Shown one piece after another: positions 36,315-45,563 of a stretch of 52,585 nucleotides of DNA. Both the position numbers and the translations under genes were made by a program. Location of the stretch: the NCBI GenBank assembly GCA_030706455.1, contig JAUZOL010000007.1:1-52585 (forward strand), in the 5' to 3' direction. Position 1 is the first letter of the stretch; each line of letters begins with the position of its first letter. A model generated the notes under the pieces. It was not told the DNA's origin. It searched no databases and saw only the letters and a list, made by a program, of their open reading frames with translations. The stretch comes from Bacteroidota bacterium. GTDB taxonomy: Bacteria > Bacteroidota > Bacteroidia > Bacteroidales > Paludibacteraceae.

Positions 36315-39300
36315 ATGAACGTCAGAAAGAAATCATTATGTCTTTTAGCTCTATTTGCATGGTTGACACCTGCACTTACGAGCCACGTGAGTACAATCAC
36401 CGCTCAGAACACGTCTACTCAGCAAAAAAAGGAAAGTATTTCCGGTAAAGTAAGAGACACAAAAGGAGAAACCCTTATTGGGGTTAGTGTCAAAATTAAA
36501 GGCTCCAACGTGGGCACAATTACTGATGCAACCGGAAGCTTCACGCTTAAAAATGTTCCATCATCGGCCACTCTCGAATTTTCCTATATCGGAATGAACA
36601 CCATAGAGGTTGCAGTTGGCAACCGCTCTTCAATCAATGTAACCCTTGAAGAAAAAACCGTGGGTATGAACGAAGTGGTAGTGGTTGGTTTTGGAACTCA
36701 AAAGAAAGTAAACCTAACAGGCTCTGTGGGCACAGTTGATGCGAAAGCACTGGAAGCCCGCCCGGTACAAAATGCCGTGCAATCTCTGGAAGGGATGGTA
36801 GCCGGTTTGAACATTTCACAAAATCAGGGTATGCTTGAAAGTAAACCCAGCGTGAATGTTCGCGGGCTTGCTACCATCGGCACAGGATCTTCCGGAAGTC
36901 CGTTAATTTTAATAGATGGGATGGAAGGAGACCTTAGTGCGATTAATCCTCAGGATATTGAAAACATCTCTGTATTGAAAGATGCTGCAGCCTCTTCAAT
37001 ATATGGATCAAGAGCTCCGTTCGGTGTTATCTTGGTCACTACAAAAAAAGGGAAGCAAGGGAAAATCAGCATTAATTACAGCAACAACTTCAAAACAAGT
37101 TCCCCAGTCTTACTTCCTCACATGATGGATTCGTACACTTTTGCGCTTTATTTTAACGAAGCGTCAAAGAACAGTGGATCCAGTCCTTTCTTTGACGATG
37201 CCTGGTTAAAGCGCATCAAAGATTTTCAGGACGGCAAGCTTGTTGGATCAAACGGGCTGCCTGTCACATCGGTACCGAATGGGTCACACTGGGCTGATTA
37301 TGGTGGCGGCAATGACAACATCGACTGGTATAAAGCTATTTACAAAAGTTCAGCTCCTTCACAGGAACATAATTTCAGCGTCTCTGGCGGAAATGAGTCA
37401 ACAAAATATTACTTTTCAGGCAATTACCTTGACCAGGATGGTTTCATGAGATTTGGAGGCGACCATTTCTATCGTTACACTGCAACAGGAAAAATTGAAA
37501 CGAAACTGGCTCCATGGGTAACATTAGGCTATAACACACGTTGGATCAGACAGGATTATCAAAGACCTTCATCATTAGGAGATGGTCTATTCTCCGATCT
37601 TGCTCGTCAGGGCTGGCCCATTCTTCCATTATACGATCCGAATGGTTATTTATTCTCATCTCCCTCTCCAGCATTGGCATTAAGAGATGGCGGACGTGAC
37701 AAGACTCAGGAAGACTGGCTTTACCAACAGGCTAAGATTGTATTAGAACCTGTTAAAGGATGGATTACTACCGGAGAATTTAACTACAAAACCGATGATC
37801 AGTTCAGACATTGGGATACCCAGAAAACATACAATCACGACGTTAACGGTAATCCTTATGCCTACAACACTTACTCCGGAGTACACGAAGGAGCATACCG
37901 CACAAATTATTACAATGTAAATCTATTTTCGGAATATACTAAAGAGTTGAAAGGTGGACATACGCTCAAAGGATTAGTCGGGTTCCAGTCTGAAATGAAT
38001 CAATATCGCGACTTAACAGCCGACAGACAAGGTATACTGGTAGCAGATCTCCCAACATTAAATACAACAAACGGTATGGATGCCAGTGGAAAAACCGCAG
38101 CTCCTTCCGTTTCAGGAAACTACTACAACTGGTCTACGGCTGGTTTCTTTGGACGCTTGAATTACGATTATCAGGGACGTTATCTGGTAGAAGCCAATAT
38201 GCGTTATGACGGAACATCGCGCTGGAGACCTGACAAGCAATGGAACTGGTTCCCGTCATTTTCAGCGGGTTGGAATATTGCCCGTGAATCATTCTGGAAA
38301 CCTCTTGCAGACTACGTTTCTACATTTAAACTAAGAGCTTCTTACGGATCGTTGGGAAATCAGAATACTTCATCCATTTATCCGACTTATTTAACGATGC
38401 CTACAGGAACTGCAAACGGATCATGGTTAATAAACGGGGCGCAACCCAATACATCTTCAGCTCCCGGTATTATTAGCACTTCACTGTCATGGGAAAAAAT
38501 CCGCACATGGAATGCCGGTTTAGATATTGCTGCTCTTAATAATCGTTTAAATGTTTCATTTGATGGTTTTATCCGTTATACCAACGATATGATGGGAGAT
38601 GGCGTAGAATTGCCGGCAACATTAGGAACCGGTGTTCCCCCAACCAACAACACAGACCTAAAAACACAAGGTTTCGAACTGGAAGTAAGCTGGAAAGACA
38701 GACTCACAAATGGTCTTGGCTATGGAGTCAAAGTTCTGCTATCCAACTCAACTTCCAAAATCACCCGCTTTGCCAATCCGACAGGTACTTTGAGTAAATA
38801 CTATATCGGACAAAATTATGGAGAAATATGGGGATATACCACTAAAGGAATTGCAAAATCGGATGCTGAAATGAATGCTCATTTAGCATCTTTGGCTAAT
38901 GGTGGACAAAACGCACTGGGCTCCAACTGGAAAGCTGGTGATATAATGTATGCCGATATCAATGGTGACGGTAAAATTGACAATGGTGCAAATACTCTTA
39001 ATAATCACGGAGATTTGAAGGTTATAGGAAACAGTACACCTAAATTTCCTTTTGGAGTAGAACTGACTGCCGACTGGAAAGGTTTTGACTTCAGAGCATT
39101 CTTTCAGGGTGTAATGAAGAGAGATTATTTCAATAATAGTTACTTCTTCTGGGGTGCGTATTCATGGGGAATCTGGTGGTCAACCGGATTAAAAGAACAT
39201 CTTGATTATTTCCGTGGTGACGCAAACAATCCGTTGGGTCAAAATCTGAACTCTTATTATCCACGCCCGTTATTCAACGGAAAAAACCAACAGTGCCAGA

Positions 39301-39554
39301 CAAAATATCTGCTAAACGCTGCTTATGTACGTTTAAAGAACCTCCAGTTAGGCTATACTCTTCCCCGCACAATTACCGAAAGAGTTGGTATTCATAAGTT
39401 GAGAGTGTATGTATCGGGTGAAAACCTGCTCACATTCACAAACATGCCTAAAATGTTTGATCCGGAAACTGTAGATGGCGGAACATCATGGATGACTGGA
39501 AATGCCTATCCATTATCCAGAGTATTTTCCGGAGGTTTGAGTGTTAATTTTTAA
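36315..39554 (+). CDS. SusC-like TonB-linked outer membrane glycan importer (PUL2)
   Basis: The protein has 1079 residues. It has a signal peptide, CarboxypepD_reg domain (about 41-120, ESISGKVRDTKGETLIGVSV, GSNVGTITDATGSF), SusC signature NEVVVVGFGTQKKVNLTGSV (about 118-137), plug (VNVRGLATIGTG, SPLILIDGMEGD, ISVLKDAAASSIYGSRAPFG) and a barrel ending in SRVFSGGLSVNF. It is a paralogue of SusC1, but the middle and barrel regions differ clearly, so the ligand is probably different. susD2 starts 12 bp downstream. Operator B and a -7-like box lie upstream at almost the same distances as in PUL1. Confidence 0.95.
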   Translation: MNVRKKSLCLLALFAWLTPALTSHVSTITAQNTSTQQKKESISGKVRDTKGETLIGVSVKIKGSNVGTITDATGSFTLKNVPSSATLEFSYIGMNTIEVAVGNRSSINVTLEEKTVGMNEVVVVGFGTQKKVNLTGSVGTVDAKALEARPVQNAVQSLEGMVAGLNISQNQGMLESKPSVNVRGLATIGTGSSGSPLILIDGMEGDLSAINPQDIENISVLKDAAASSIYGSRAPFGVILVTTKKGKQGKISINYSNNFKTSSPVLLPHMMDSYTFALYFNEASKNSGSSPFFDDAWLKRIKDFQDGKLVGSNGLPVTSVPNGSHWADYGGGNDNIDWYKAIYKSSAPSQEHNFSVSGGNESTKYYFSGNYLDQDGFMRFGGDHFYRYTATGKIETKLAPWVTLGYNTRWIRQDYQRPSSLGDGLFSDLARQGWPILPLYDPNGYLFSSPSPALALRDGGRDKTQEDWLYQQAKIVLEPVKGWITTGEFNYKTDDQFRHWDTQKTYNHDVNGNPYAYNTYSGVHEGAYRTNYYNVNLFSEYTKELKGGHTLKGLVGFQSEMNQYRDLTADRQGILVADLPTLNTTNGMDASGKTAAPSVSGNYYNWSTAGFFGRLNYDYQGRYLVEANMRYDGTSRWRPDKQWNWFPSFSAGWNIARESFWKPLADYVSTFKLRASYGSLGNQNTSSIYPTYLTMPTGTANGSWLINGAQPNTSSAPGIISTSLSWEKIRTWNAGLDIAALNNRLNVSFDGFIRYTNDMMGDGVELPATLGTGVPPTNNTDLKTQGFELEVSWKDRLTNGLGYGVKVLLSNSTSKITRFANPTGTLSKYYIGQNYGEIWGYTTKGIAKSDAEMNAHLASLANGGQNALGSNWKAGDIMYADINGDGKIDNGANTLNNHGDLKVIGNSTPKFPFGVELTADWKGFDFRAFFQGVMKRDYFNNSYFFWGAYSWGIWWSTGLKEHLDYFRGDANNPLGQNLNSYYPRPLFNGKNQQCQTKYLLNAAYVRLKNLQLGYTLPRTITERVGIHKLRVYVSGENLLTFTNMPKMFDPETVDGGTSWMTGNAYPLSRVFSGGLSVNF

Positions 39555-39566
39555 AATCTTACAATC

Positions 39567-41573
39567 ATGAGAAATAAAATTTTATATACCATAATTGCAG
39601 GAGCAGCCTTGCTGCTGGGTTCTTGTAATAATTTTCTCGATCAACAACCAGTTGCATCTTATACACCTGAAAATTATTTAAATGAAGAATCTCAATTAGC
39701 TTCATACGGTGTAAATCTGTTTTCTGTATTTCCCACACATGGACAATGGTCATTCGGTACTTTTGGAATTGATGCAGCAACCGACAATATGACCGGCATG
39801 TCCTATGACAATAAATACATTCCCGGTCAATGGAAAGTAGGTCAAACCGGAGGCGACTGGGATTTCAGCAACATTCGCAATTGTAACTACTTCCTCAACA
39901 ATGTGGAACCTAAAAGAAAAGCTGGTTTGTTATCCGGTTCGAATGCAAACATTAAGCATTACATCGGTGAAGTATATATGATCAGAGCGTTTGTTTATTT
40001 TGACAAACTTCAAAAATTAGGCGATTTCCCGATTATAAAATCAGTATTGCCAGACGAATGGCAAACATTGACCGATGCCAGCAAACGTCAACCCTGTAAC
40101 GAAGTTGCACGCTTTATTATTCAGGATCTTGACTCGGCCATCAATCTGATGCAAACCACAGCTCCTGACGGCAAGAAAAACCGTCTCTCTAAATACTGCG
40201 CTTATCAGTTAAAATCGCGTGTTGCATTGTTTGAGGCCACATGGCTGAAATATTTCAAAGGAACAGCATTTGTGCCCAATGGTACCGGATGGCCGGGTGC
40301 ATCCAAAGATTACAATAAAAGCTATCAGTATCCGTCGGGGAGCATCGATAACGAAATCAACTGGTTCCTCGATCAGGCAATTGCTTCATCTCAACAAGTA
40401 GCTGACAACTTTACGCTTGTAAATAACACAATGACGGCCGAAACAGAAACAGGCAAAGCATTTAGCATAGCTTGCGATGCCAATCCCTATTGCAAGATGT
40501 TTGCCGATGTTGACATGTCAACCTACAGCGAAGTACTTTTCTGGAGACAGTATAGTAAAGGTCTTGGAATTACCCACAATGTACCTGTTTACGAACAAAT
40601 TGGCAACGATGGAGTTGGAACTACAAGAGGGATGGTTGACGGATTCTTGATGAAAAACGGACTTCCGATCTATGCTTCCGGTTCTGGTTATCTAGGAGAT
40701 GACAGTGCAGCAGTAGCAAAAACCAATAGGGATGGCCGTTTATGGCTCTTCTTGAAAACTCCGGGACAGGTCAATGTTTTATATACAAATTCTTCAGGAG
40801 ATCATGCGACACCGATTGAACCAATACCTATGATACTTGTTTCTACTCCGGAACAAAAGTATAACACCGGGTATGCTATCCGCAAAGGATTAAACTATGA
40901 CCAGGCACAATGTGCTAATGGTGGTGGTTATACTGGTGCTATTGTTTTCCGGGCTGTAGAATCTTATCTCAACTATATTGAAGCTTACTACGAAAGATAC
41001 GGAAGTCTGAATGGTAAAGCTCAGGCTTACTGGCAGGCAATCAGAAACCGTGCCGGCGTTGATCCTGACTTCAATAAAACAATTGCTGCAACAGACATGT
41101 CTCAGGAAGCAAAAAATGACTGGGGTGCTTATTCGGCAGGTAGTTTTGTTGACAAAACCCTGTACAATATTCGTCGTGAACGCCGATGCGAAATGATGGC
41201 TGAAGGTTTGCGCTGGATGGACCTGAAACGCTGGAGAGCATTGGATCAGATGATCACAACTCCATACCACATTGAAGGCTTTAAGCTTTGGGGACCAATG
41301 CAAAGCTGGTATGCCACTGGATCTCTGAAATATGGTATTGGCGATGCAAGTAACGTTTCGTCTCCGACATTAAGTCAGTATTTACGTCCTTACGAAATGA
41401 CCACAACATCATTGGCTTACAATGGATACAAATGGGCTATGGCTCACTATCTGAGTCCTATTGCCATTCAGCATTTCCTGATCACCTCCAAGGATGGTTC
41501 GGATGTTACTACATCTCCGATTTACCAAAATCCCGGATGGTCAACAACTGCTAACACCGGAGCTCTAAATTAA
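39567..41573 (+). CDS. SusD-like glycan-binding surface lipoprotein (PUL2)
   Basis: The 668-residue protein has a lipoprotein signal (MRNKILYTIIAGAALLLGSC) with the lipidated Cys at residue 20, followed by NNFLDQQPVASYTPENYLN. RagB/SusD family features are IGEVYMIRAFVYFDKLQKLG in the N-terminal helical part and, near the C-terminus, VESYLNYIEAYYERYGSLNG, YWQAIRNRAGVDPDF and RRERRCEMMAEGLRWMDLKR. The aromatic-rich loops probably make the glycan platform. It partners SusC2 and is followed by a strong terminator, so susCD2 forms a two-gene transcript. Confidence 0.94.
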   Translation: MRNKILYTIIAGAALLLGSCNNFLDQQPVASYTPENYLNEESQLASYGVNLFSVFPTHGQWSFGTFGIDAATDNMTGMSYDNKYIPGQWKVGQTGGDWDFSNIRNCNYFLNNVEPKRKAGLLSGSNANIKHYIGEVYMIRAFVYFDKLQKLGDFPIIKSVLPDEWQTLTDASKRQPCNEVARFIIQDLDSAINLMQTTAPDGKKNRLSKYCAYQLKSRVALFEATWLKYFKGTAFVPNGTGWPGASKDYNKSYQYPSGSIDNEINWFLDQAIASSQQVADNFTLVNNTMTAETETGKAFSIACDANPYCKMFADVDMSTYSEVLFWRQYSKGLGITHNVPVYEQIGNDGVGTTRGMVDGFLMKNGLPIYASGSGYLGDDSAAVAKTNRDGRLWLFLKTPGQVNVLYTNSSGDHATPIEPIPMILVSTPEQKYNTGYAIRKGLNYDQAQCANGGGYTGAIVFRAVESYLNYIEAYYERYGSLNGKAQAYWQAIRNRAGVDPDFNKTIAATDMSQEAKNDWGAYSAGSFVDKTLYNIRRERRCEMMAEGLRWMDLKRWRALDQMITTPYHIEGFKLWGPMQSWYATGSLKYGIGDASNVSSPTLSQYLRPYEMTTTSLAYNGYKWAMAHYLSPIAIQHFLITSKDGSDVTTSPIYQNPGWSTTANTGALN

Positions 41574-41611
41574 TCCGGCAGTCAAAATTATTGCTTAATT
41601 AGGTTTAGTTC

Positions 41612-41646
41612 AACCCATCCTGGGTAAAGCTCAGGATGGGTTTTTA
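41612..41646 (+). terminator. Rho-independent terminator after susD2
   Basis: A perfect 11-bp stem (AACCCATCCTG 41612-41622, CAGGATGGGTT 41632-41642) with a 9-nt loop is followed directly by TTT and an AT-rich tail. It lies 39 bp past the susD2 stop. Confidence 0.88.
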
Positions 41647-41711
41647 TTCTTATTTTCAGTTAATAGATTATCTATCAAGCATTTTTATTAACAAGAAATA
41701 CCCCCTGAAGC

Positions 41712-44123
41712 ATGAAATTCAAACTAATTATTCTAACGTGCCTTTTTGTTGTATTTGCTCATACATCCAGTGCTCAGCTATCATTTGGTGACCCAGTAAA
41801 AATCAATACCAATTGGCAGTTTCATTTAGGAGATTGTGACGCACTCAAAGCCGATCCTTCAATTTCATGGAGAACACTTAACTTGCCTCACGACTGGAGT
41901 ATCGAAGGAGAATTGAGCCCTTCTTTGGCAAGTTGTACCGGCTATTTGCCGGGTGGAACAGGATGGTATAAAAAAGAGATGGAAATCCCGGTAAATAAAG
42001 CCGGCAAGAAAGTCTACCTCTATTTTGAGGGAATTTATAATCACAGTGAAGTTTACATCAACGGACATTTGCTTGGCAAACGTCCGAACGGGTATGTTTC
42101 CTTTGCCTACGATGCCACCCCTTTCATTCGTTTCGGAAGTAAAAACACGATTATCGTCCGGGTGGACCACAGCAAATCCGCCGACTCCAGATGGTACACA
42201 GGATCGGGAATTTATCGGAATGTCTGGCTGATTTATGCCAACCCTGTACATTTCGCACAATGGGGAATTACCTGTGAAACAAAAAAATCGGATACAAAAG
42301 AAGCCCTGCTTAAAATCAAATCTGCAATAGAAAATAGCTCTCGAAGCATTGCAAATCTTATGCTAAATATCCGATTAATCAATAAAGAAGGCAAAGCTGT
42401 TGCAGATAAGTCAGAAAAGATAGTTATTGCCCCCAAAAATCATAAAACCGACACCATCGATCTGAAGATTGAAAGTCCTGACTTATGGAATCTTGACCGT
42501 CCATATCTTTATACGTTAGAAGTCTCTATAAAAGAAGGTAATAAAATCATCGATCAAACGACCATCCCCGTCGGAATCCGCAATTTCATTTTCAATCCGA
42601 ACAAAGGGTTTGCATTAAACGATAAATGGATGAAACTGAAAGGAGTTTGCATCCATCATGATGCAGGAGTATTGGGCGCTGCCGTTCCGAAAGAGGTCTG
42701 GGAAAGACGACTTACTACACTCAAACAAATGGGATGCAATGCTATTCGATTGAGTCATAACCCACAGGCACCGGAGTTGTATGATTTATGCGACAAGCTT
42801 GGATTTCTGGTTATGGATGAAGCTTTCGACGAATGGGAATCCCCAAAACGCAAGTGGCTTACTGGCTGGAATAACGGAACACCGGGGTATGAAGGATCTT
42901 ATGAGTTCTTCAACGAATGGAGCGAACGTGATTTACAGGACATGATATGCCGCGACAGAAACCATCCGTCCATATTCGCCTGGAGTATTGGCAACGAAGT
43001 GGACTATCCAAATGATCCTTACACTCATCCCATTCTGAACGGAGCTACTATCAATCAACCAATGTATGGAGGCTATATGCCGAATCATCCTGCTGCCGAA
43101 CGCCTCGGCTCCATTGCCAAACGATTAGCCTCGATTGTAAAGAAATACGACACATCCCGTCCTGTAACGGCCGCTCTTGCTGGAGTTGTCATGTCAAACG
43201 AGACCGAATATCCTGCAGCATTGGATATTGCCGGGTATAACTATACAGAAAACCGCTATGCTCAGGATCATCAAAAGTATCCTAACCGTGTCATTTTCGG
43301 TAGTGAAAACGGACAAGGGCTAAATGAATGGAAAAGCGTCAGAGACAACGATTATATTTTCGGACAATTCCTATGGTCGGGCATTGACTATTTGGGGGAA
43401 GCAGGAACCTGGCCTTCGAGAGGACTCGGAACAGGGCTGCTCGATTTTTCCGGATTCATGAAACCCTGGGCATATTTCCGACAATCCCTGTGGAGTTCCG
43501 CTCCTATGATTTACATAGGAACACAACGAATTTCAAAAAGCAAAGAAGCACGTGATCCATGGCATGTATGGAATTACCCTACAGGAGATTCAGTCAGAGT
43601 GGTCTGTTTCACAAATACAGCAAAAGCCCAACTACTTTTGAACGGGAAAACCATTGGAAACAAGCAGGTTTACAATGATCAGACAGGAACTATTACATGG
43701 AATATTGCTTATCAGGATGGAAAGCTGGAAGCTGTAGGCTATGACAAGAGCGACAATCCTGTGTGCCGGGATAGCATTATTACTGCACAAGCTCCGTATG
43801 CCATTATTGCGAAAGCGAACACAAACTGCCTTAATGTCGATCAAAATCTGGCACAGATTGAAGTTTTGGTTGTTGATAAGAATGGCAATCCGGTCACATT
43901 GGCCGAAAATGAAATTACTTGTAAAATAAGCGGCAATGTAGAATACTTGGGTATGGAAGCCGGTAATAACCGGGATGTGACAAATTATAAGAGCAGCACA
44001 AGAAAAGTTTTTCATGGAAGGCTCCTATGCTACATTGAAAGCCAAAATAAAAAAGGGAAAGCCCTCATACAATTTACATCTCCCGGACTCCTATCGGCTA
44101 AATCAGAACTCGAAATCAGGTAA
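41712..44123 (+). CDS. GH2 beta-galactosidase-like glycoside hydrolase
   Basis: The 803-residue protein has a signal peptide (MKFKLIILTCLFVVFAHTSS, cleaved near AQ), sugar-binding domain (about 30-185, TLNLPHDWSIEGELS, TGYLPGGTGWYKKEME, SRWYTGSGIYRNVWL), immunoglobulin-like domain (about 190-290), TIM barrel (about 295-590; GVCIHHDAGVLGAAV, AIRLSHNPQAPELYDLCDKL) and C-terminal beta domains (DUF4982/GH2 C-terminal type). Glu429 in WSIGNE is the acid/base and Glu532 in FGSENG the nucleophile. Enzymes with this layout in Bacteroidota are mostly beta-galactosidases, sometimes beta-glucuronidases; galK and galE next door favour galactose release. It is periplasmic. The preceding terminator separates it from susD2, and I see no strong promoter of its own in the 70 bp between. 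Confidence 0.88.
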   Translation: MKFKLIILTCLFVVFAHTSSAQLSFGDPVKINTNWQFHLGDCDALKADPSISWRTLNLPHDWSIEGELSPSLASCTGYLPGGTGWYKKEMEIPVNKAGKKVYLYFEGIYNHSEVYINGHLLGKRPNGYVSFAYDATPFIRFGSKNTIIVRVDHSKSADSRWYTGSGIYRNVWLIYANPVHFAQWGITCETKKSDTKEALLKIKSAIENSSRSIANLMLNIRLINKEGKAVADKSEKIVIAPKNHKTDTIDLKIESPDLWNLDRPYLYTLEVSIKEGNKIIDQTTIPVGIRNFIFNPNKGFALNDKWMKLKGVCIHHDAGVLGAAVPKEVWERRLTTLKQMGCNAIRLSHNPQAPELYDLCDKLGFLVMDEAFDEWESPKRKWLTGWNNGTPGYEGSYEFFNEWSERDLQDMICRDRNHPSIFAWSIGNEVDYPNDPYTHPILNGATINQPMYGGYMPNHPAAERLGSIAKRLASIVKKYDTSRPVTAALAGVVMSNETEYPAALDIAGYNYTENRYAQDHQKYPNRVIFGSENGQGLNEWKSVRDNDYIFGQFLWSGIDYLGEAGTWPSRGLGTGLLDFSGFMKPWAYFRQSLWSSAPMIYIGTQRISKSKEARDPWHVWNYPTGDSVRVVCFTNTAKAQLLLNGKTIGNKQVYNDQTGTITWNIAYQDGKLEAVGYDKSDNPVCRDSIITAQAPYAIIAKANTNCLNVDQNLAQIEVLVVDKNGNPVTLAENEITCKISGNVEYLGMEAGNNRDVTNYKSSTRKVFHGRLLCYIESQNKKGKALIQFTSPGLLSAKSELEIR

Positions 44124-44130
44124 CTCAGAA

Positions 44131-44173
44131 CGCCAATATCGTGCATTTCCTAAGGCATTGCACAATATTGGCG
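44131..44173 (+). terminator. Hairpin after the GH2 gene
   Basis: A 15-bp inverted repeat with one mismatch (44131-44145 with 44159-44173, 13-nt loop) lies just after the GH2 stop. There is no T-run, so it may be an mRNA-end stabiliser or a weak terminator. It separates GH2 from the galK promoter. Confidence 0.5.
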
Positions 44174-44207
44174 ATTGATGCAACACTTCTACAGTTCAAC
44201 AAATCAG

Positions 44208-44251
44208 GATTTGCCCATCTTTCGTACCTTTTTTGAACGAAAATCACCCCT
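44208..44251 (+). promoter_or_regulatory. Tandem operator, site C (upstream of galK)
   Basis: The downstream unit (44230-44251) has TTGAA-N11-CCT and shares the T-run and GAACGA core with site A. The upstream unit (44208-44229) reads TTGCC-N11-CCT, a diverged copy with the same period. It ends 21 bp before a -7-like box. This puts the galactose metabolism genes under the same proposed control as both SusCD pairs. Confidence 0.48.
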
Positions 44252-44271
44252 ACGAAGTGACGTTAATCCTG

Positions 44272-44279
44272 TAAATTCG
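44272..44279 (+). promoter_or_regulatory. -7-like box (TAAATTCG) of galK
   Basis: There is one mismatch to TAnnTTTG. It is supported by its position 21 bp after operator C and 27 bp before the galK ATG. Confidence 0.42.
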
Positions 44280-44306
44280 CAATGTAAAAAACAACATTAA
44301 AATACT

Positions 44307-45470
44307 ATGACCACACAAGAACTTAAAACCTCATTTGAAAATCTTTATCATGCTTCTGCCGAAGCTATCTATTTTTCTCCCGGACGTGTAAATCTGATCG
44401 GTGAACACACCGACTATAACGGAGGCTATGTTTTCCCTTGTGCCCTCAGTTTCGGGACTTATCTGCTGTTGCGCAAAAACGGACAAAACGTCGTTAATTT
44501 CCGTTCGCTCAACCAACCTGAAGTAACCGCTCTCTCTTTCGATCAACTAACCACCCGCCTTGAAAACTCATGGGTAAACTATCCACTTGGGGTAATCGCT
44601 CAATTTATAAAGCGGGGTGTCAAATTTGAAACCGGACTCGACATTCTTATATGGGGCAATGTACCCAACGGTGCAGGCCTCTCATCGTCTGCCGCACTCG
44701 AAGTTGTAACAGCCTATGCCCTGAACGATTTGTTGGGCACAGGTTACGACCGTACCGAATTGGCTAAAATAGGACAAAAAGCCGAACACGAATTTGCTTT
44801 GGTCAACTGCGGCATCATGGATCAGTTTGCCAGTGCCAACGGAAAAAAAGATCATGCCATCTTCCTCGATTGCAACACCCTCGACTTTGAACTGGTACCG
44901 GTGAAACTGGAAGGCATCAAAGTATTGATATCGAACACCCATAGCCCGCACAAACTGGATTCGGGAGCCTACAACCAGCGTGTTGCTGAATGTAAAAGAG
45001 CAGTTGAACTCATTTCCAAAGTCAGACCAATCAGCTATCTTGCCGAATTGACCGAAGCTGATTTCAAAGCAGTGGAATCAGCTCTGGAAAGCGACCTTAT
45101 AGCACACAAACGTGCCCGCCACGTGGTGACCGAAGTGCAACGCACCACCGATGCCGTAAAAGCGTTGAAAGCCGGAGAGCTTGAAAAATTCGGAAAAATG
45201 ATGAATGCTTCGCACGTTTCCCTGCGCGACGATTATGAAGTGACTGGTTTGGAACTGGACACCATGGCCGAAGAAGCCTGGAAAGTTCCCGGTGTCATTG
45301 GTTCCCGCATGACCGGCGGCGGTTTTGGCGGTTGCACCGTCAGCCTCGTAAAAGAGGAAGCTATCGATACCTTCATTGAGAAAGTCGGAACGGCTTACAA
45401 AGCAAAAACAGGCATTACTCCTGATTTTTATGTTGCCGAAATCGGCGACGGAGCAAGCAAATTGCTCTGA
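44307..45470 (+). CDS. galK: Galactokinase
   Basis: The 387-residue length is standard. GHMP kinase motifs are all present: the galactokinase signature SPGRVNLIGEHTDYNGG (residues 24-40), the ATP-binding PNGAGLSSSAA (about 120-130) and the C-terminal MTGGGFGGCTVSL (about 335-347). CGIMDQFASANGKKDHAIFLD carries the catalytic Asp region. It phosphorylates alpha-D-galactose to galactose 1-phosphate in the cytosol, the first Leloir step. A terminator follows, but the next two genes on the same strand complete the pathway. The operator upstream links it to the HTCS regulon. Confidence 0.97.
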   Translation: MTTQELKTSFENLYHASAEAIYFSPGRVNLIGEHTDYNGGYVFPCALSFGTYLLLRKNGQNVVNFRSLNQPEVTALSFDQLTTRLENSWVNYPLGVIAQFIKRGVKFETGLDILIWGNVPNGAGLSSSAALEVVTAYALNDLLGTGYDRTELAKIGQKAEHEFALVNCGIMDQFASANGKKDHAIFLDCNTLDFELVPVKLEGIKVLISNTHSPHKLDSGAYNQRVAECKRAVELISKVRPISYLAELTEADFKAVESALESDLIAHKRARHVVTEVQRTTDAVKALKAGELEKFGKMMNASHVSLRDDYEVTGLELDTMAEEAWKVPGVIGSRMTGGGFGGCTVSLVKEEAIDTFIEKVGTAYKAKTGITPDFYVAEIGDGASKLL

Positions 45471-45507
45471 ATACACTAACCAATATCAAACAAACGACAC
45501 TTACCAT

Positions 45508-45546
45508 AAACAAGGGTGGATAAACGTTTTATTCATCCTTGTTTTA
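45508..45546 (+). terminator. Rho-independent terminator after galK
   Basis: A 17-bp stem containing two G-U pairs (45508-45524 with 45528-45544) has a 3-nt loop and is followed by a short T-run. It lies between galK and the nucleotidyltransferase and covers a possible early ATG at 45516, which supports the later ATG at 45564 as the real start. Confidence 0.75.
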
Positions 45547-45563
45547 ATCAGACAGACTTACAA

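Noticed and set aside
45516-45563. Longer start for the nucleotidyltransferase at 45516.
   Set aside because: This stretch lies within the galK terminator hairpin and codes no family-like sequence; the conserved start follows the ATG at 45564.
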